From assembly GCA_946614405.1 (NCBI GenBank), contig CAMOGZ010000052.1, positions 1-8,535 of the forward strand: a stretch of DNA of 8,535 nt, written 5' to 3'. The notes under the pieces were generated by a model. The model saw only the letters and a program-made list of their open reading frames with translations. It searched no databases and had not been told where the DNA came from. The position numbers were made by a program, and so were the translations under genes. Shown piece by piece: positions 6,168 to 8,535 of this stretch; within the stretch, counting starts at the first letter, position 1, and the number at the start of each line of letters is the position of its first letter. The stretch is from an uncultured Eubacterium sp. (GTDB taxonomy: Bacteria > Bacillota > Clostridia > Peptostreptococcales > Anaerovoracaceae).

Positions 6168-6315
6168 TGAGAGTGTGGAAGGTTTTGTTCACGAACTGAG
6201 TGATCTCGGTCTTAAAGATGATCCCCAGGGCCACTGCCAGGGCTATGAGGATCGCCACCTGGACCATTTCCATGGGAACCACATGCCCCTTCTTATTATG
6301 GAATAATCTCTTCAT
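6160..6315 (-). CDS. flp: Flp1-type type IVb pilin (major pilin candidate)
   Basis: The product is only 51 residues: a basic leader MKRLFHNKKG, a hydrophobic helix from about 18 to 34, and the tail FKTEITQFVNKTFHTLNG. The tail and overall size fit the Flp1-like pilins of Firmicutes. A prepilin peptidase would be expected to cut after G10. Glutamate E16 is then at +6 and methionine at +5, one place off the usual rule. The ATG at 6315 is supported by AAAGGAG 7 nt upstream, which overlaps the stop region of the TadC-like gene (2-nt gap). An open frame continues upstream on the same strand, but it only shadows that gene. The strong ribosome site agrees with the need for many pilin subunits. It is the only Flp-sized gene in the window. 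Confidence 0.88.
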   Translation of the reverse strand: MKRLFHNKKGHVVPMEMVQVAILIALAVALGIIFKTEITQFVNKTFHTLNG

Positions 6316-6317
6316 CT

Positions 6318-7322
6318 CTATACTCCTTTCACTTGTAGTAACGCCGGCGCCGCAGTGATCATGATCAGCACCAGCAGAAGGATCGCCAGAGGAAAGGCGA
6401 GCCTCGTCTCCGCCAGTTTCCCCTTCTCCTCCGCCAGCTTCTTTCTCTGGTCCCACAGAGACTGGCTTTCTGAGGACAATTTGCCCGTGAGGTCGATGCC
6501 CCGATACTGATTTTCCGAAATGACTGAGACCATTCGGGTGAATGAACGCTGGTCCATCTCTTTGGCTGTCTCATTTAAAATGTGTACAAGCCCTGTCTTC
6601 TCATCCCTGGCCCGTCGTTCCGCCTCTATGATATTCTTACGGAAATAGTCCTCATCCTGCCGCAGGGCGTATCCATGGGCGATCCTTGCAAAGGCGTCCC
6701 GGAAGATCAGTCCGCAGTTCAGCAGGATCAGAAGCTGGTTGTTGAAGGCCGGAAGCCCCGAGAGCACACTCTCCTGCTCTTTCTTTCTGGCCTCTTTCTC
6801 TTTCTTCTTCCTGTCCTCGTACTGTAGCACCAGCAGAAGCGGCAGGAGCAAAAGCAACAGGAACGCGCTGTGGTCCCGGTCCTGCTCCCAACGGAGGCGG
6901 TAACCTCCCTCCATCTTCTTCGGCAGTATGACCTGCTCTTCCGTGGTATCTCCGATGTCGCCGATCATGGCCGTGATCTGTCGCTGCAGATCTTCCTCAG
7001 GATCTTCTTCGGCAGCATCAGCTGCATCCGCCTTTCCCTGCAGGGTCAGCACCACCTTCCGGGACCAGCCTCTCTTCCCTTTCCGGACCTCCAGGAACAA
7101 AGGATAAGAGGCGGTCTCTTCCCCTTGATCCCGGTGCAGACCGATGAGGTTCCCATCCCCGTCGCGAATGTACTGCTTGCCCGGTCCAAGTCCCTTCAGC
7201 TCTGACAGCAGAATGAGAGCCAGGATCCCGCACAGCGCCATGATCATGGTCTTCTTTACCCGCCGGTCCCCCAGGAACCGGCGGAGCTCTTCCAGATTGT
7301 GACGGATCATATCATACTTCAA
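6318..7322 (-). CDS. tadC: TadC-like inner-membrane platform protein with an extracytoplasmic insert
   Basis: The product is 334 residues if started at TTG 7322. Hydrophobic segments lie at about 26-42, 153-167 (an almost pure leucine run) and 310-330. The stretch 183-305, with LSGLPAFNNQLLILLNCGL and conserved-looking helices, resembles the cytoplasmic GspF/T2SSF-type domain of TadC, which works with TadB as the platform that couples ATPase motion to pilin extraction. Between the first two segments about 105 polar residues should face outside, beginning with a YIRDGDGNLIGLHR strand-rich part and containing an acidic stretch near 105-112. The start is ambiguous. TTG 7322 has AAAGGA 9 nt upstream and overlaps tadB by 11 nt. 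ATG 7310 lies 1 nt after the tadB stop with no good site but would lose only four residues. A lysine/glutamate-rich charged segment at about 169-184 follows the second membrane helix. Confidence 0.82.
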   Translation of the reverse strand: MKYDMIRHNLEELRRFLGDRRVKKTMIMALCGILALILLSELKGLGPGKQYIRDGDGNLIGLHRDQGEETASYPLFLEVRKGKRGWSRKVVLTLQGKADAADAAEEDPEEDLQRQITAMIGDIGDTTEEQVILPKKMEGGYRLRWEQDRDHSAFLLLLLLPLLLVLQYEDRKKKEKEARKKEQESVLSGLPAFNNQLLILLNCGLIFRDAFARIAHGYALRQDEDYFRKNIIEAERRARDEKTGLVHILNETAKEMDQRSFTRMVSVISENQYRGIDLTGKLSSESQSLWDQRKKLAEEKGKLAETRLAFPLAILLLVLIMITAAPALLQVKGV

Positions 7323-8058
7323 TTTCTGTAATCCTTTCGATCATCCAATAGGTCCCGGCCGTGGCCGCCAGCGCGGCGGTCATCAGGAGGAACCCTGCGA
7401 CACTGTCATACATGACCCGGAGATACTCCGGCGAGACCACCCGCAGAAACAGGATGATCACCACCGGCATCAGGGTAATGATCCTCCCCTCCGCCTTCTT
7501 CTGGACCACCATTCCGGCGATCTCTCTTTCGATGTTGATCTTTTCCCCTATGATGCGGGAGGTCTGCTCCATCATGGAGATCATGTCGCCCCCGGTCTCC
7601 CGGCATGCGCCATAAGCCTGAACAAAGTCGGATATGTCTTCATTCCCACACCTTGCGGCCAGGTCCATCCAGCACTGAATGTCCGTCATGGTGCCTCCCC
7701 GGATGGAGCCGGTCATCCATCGGATCTCCGTCATGATGGGCGACTCCGGTTCATACAGCTCCTTCAGCTCTGCCTCTGCTTCTGTCAGCGCATCCCCCAT
7801 GTGCCGTCCTGTGGCAAAGGATGCACTGAGGCAGAACAGAAGGTCACGGAACTGCCGGCTCAGCTCATTTCTTCTCCTGCGGAGCATCTCGCTGCAGTAG
7901 ATCCTCCGGGCCGGATAGCACAAAGGAATGGCGGCAAGGACTGGTATCAGGCTGTCATAGAACAGCACCGCCAACACCGCGGTCAACAAGGCCACCGCAG
8001 CATAGAGTCGTAACTTTTCCCGGCTGTCCGGTATGTAATTCTTATAGTCCATCCACAT
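7312..8058 (-). CDS. tadB: TadB-like inner-membrane platform protein (type II secretion F domain)
   Basis: The product is 248 residues, with hydrophobic segments at about 19-34, 37-49, 193-207 and 219-240 around a cytoplasmic helical region. The core LSRQFRDLLFCLSASFATG then GDALTEAEAEL, and later AYGACRETGGDMISMMEQ, matches the T2SSF (GspF/TadB) domain. With TadC it forms the membrane platform under the TadA ATPase. Two starts are possible, ATG 8058 and ATG 8052. Both lie within the end of tadA (17-nt or 11-nt overlap), and the run GGGAAAGGGAA upstream can serve either, so the true N-terminus differs by at most two residues. It is shorter at the N-terminus than proteobacterial TadB, as usual for clostridial versions. 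It overlaps the next gene and reads ERITEIEV at its end, where the downstream ribosome site AAAGGA is embedded. Confidence 0.88.
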   Translation of the reverse strand: MWMDYKNYIPDSREKLRLYAAVALLTAVLAVLFYDSLIPVLAAIPLCYPARRIYCSEMLRRRRNELSRQFRDLLFCLSASFATGRHMGDALTEAEAELKELYEPESPIMTEIRWMTGSIRGGTMTDIQCWMDLAARCGNEDISDFVQAYGACRETGGDMISMMEQTSRIIGEKINIEREIAGMVVQKKAEGRIITLMPVVIILFLRVVSPEYLRVMYDSVAGFLLMTAALAATAGTYWMIERITEIEV

Positions 8059-8535
8059 TTCCCTTTCCCTGCAGCGTCAGCTTATACCGCCTCTGCAGAC
8101 TGTTTCCGGTCCTCACAAGCTTGTTCCCGGGATCCAGTGTAAACAGGGAATTCAGCCGGTATGCACCATCTTCATATCCCAGAAGCTCCTGGACCTCCAG
8201 GACCCGCCTGCTGCCATCCTTCTGCCTCCCCAGGTGGACCATGATATCGATCCCTTCTGTGATCTGTGCACGGATGGCATCCATGGGGATCTGAACCGCC
8301 ATAAGATACATGGCCTCAAGCCGCCGCAGCATTCCGGATACGGAATTCCCGTGACCGGTGGACAGTGACCCGTCATGCCCCGTATTCAGAGCCTGCAGCA
8401 TGTCCGCCACTTCGCCTCCCCGCACTTCTCCGATGATGATCCGGTCCGGACGCATCCGGAGACTGGTCCGGATCAGCATGTCCATGGTGACCTGCCCTTT
8501 TCCCAGCGTGTTGGCATTATGACACTCCATCTGTA
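8042..8535 (-). CDS. tadA: TadA/CpaF-type secretion ATPase, C-terminal part (5' end outside window)
   Basis: About 164 C-terminal residues are visible and the frame is open to the window edge, so the methionine near the edge (8530) is not taken as the start. Walker B and neighbouring residues are in [16 protein letters not shown], followed by the histidine box in [15 protein letters not shown] and the RLEAMYLMA segment, all hallmarks of TadA/CpaF hexameric ATPases that power Tad pilus extension. The C-terminal [21 protein letters not shown] block is also typical. The Walker A motif lies outside the window. The second half of the histidine box reads GHGNS, where alanine is common in place of the second glycine. 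This is likely a tolerated variant, as the histidine and asparagine are kept. The stop lies inside the next gene, so it is translationally coupled to tadB. Confidence 0.95.
   Translation of the reverse strand, partial: QMECHNANTLGKGQVTMDMLIRTSLRMRPDRIIIGEVRGGEVADMLQALNTGHDGSLSTGHGNSVSGMLRRLEAMYLMAVQIPMDAIRAQITEGIDIMVHLGRQKDGSRRVLEVQELLGYEDGAYRLNSLFTLDPGNKLVRTGNSLQRRYKLTLQGKGNVDGL

Noticed and set aside
8380..8400. GHGNS in the TadA histidine box as a possible inactivating change.
   Set aside because: The histidine and asparagine are retained and an Ala-to-Gly change is mild, so loss of activity is not supported.
1..8535. A search by eye for tRNA genes, CRISPR arrays, transposases, riboswitches and phage attachment sites.
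   Set aside because: Coding genes fill the window apart from one 68-bp spacer, and no such element was seen.

Overview
The window looks like chromosomal DNA from a Gram-positive anaerobe of the class Clostridia, most likely Lachnospiraceae. This is an inference from gene content. An IspH enzyme is fused in frame to a four-domain ribosomal protein S1, an arrangement known from Clostridia. The neighbouring Tad pilus cluster is compact, with the Flp1/TadE/large-pseudopilin layout seen in that group. Base composition is fairly GC-rich except for one AT-rich island at about 1945-2107.

The plus-strand half (1-3256) holds three closely spaced genes: the 3' end of an RluA-family pseudouridine synthase, a metallo-beta-lactamase-fold hydrolase, and the ispH-rpsA fusion. 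A GC-rich hairpin with a T tract (3268-3302) ends this unit. The AT-rich island lies inside the fusion gene, just before the S1 part. It carries two similar promoter-like units, a consensus Shine-Dalgarno and an in-frame ATG at 2108. The S1 part could therefore also be made as a free protein from a nested transcript.

The minus-strand half (8535-3325) is one operon running towards the fusion gene. In transcription order it encodes the TadA/CpaF ATPase (its N-terminal part lies outside the window), TadB-like and TadC-like inner-membrane platform proteins, a 51-residue Flp1-type pilin, a small TadE-like pseudopilin, a large TadG/DUF5702-like pseudopilin, a second TadE-like pseudopilin and a 175-residue accessory protein. 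All junctions overlap or are separated by at most 3 nt, so translation is probably coupled throughout. Together these genes should build and power a Tad-type type IVb pilus. The prepilin peptidase and the rest of the system must lie elsewhere.

Two observations stand out. One is the nested expression signals for S1 inside ispH. The other is that the second TadE-like protein ends in two tandem 44-residue modules that align without gaps and share a His-Cys-Cys-Cys pattern, which suggests metal-binding or disulphide-bonded modules displayed on a pilus component. I saw no tRNA, rRNA, CRISPR array, insertion sequence or riboswitch.
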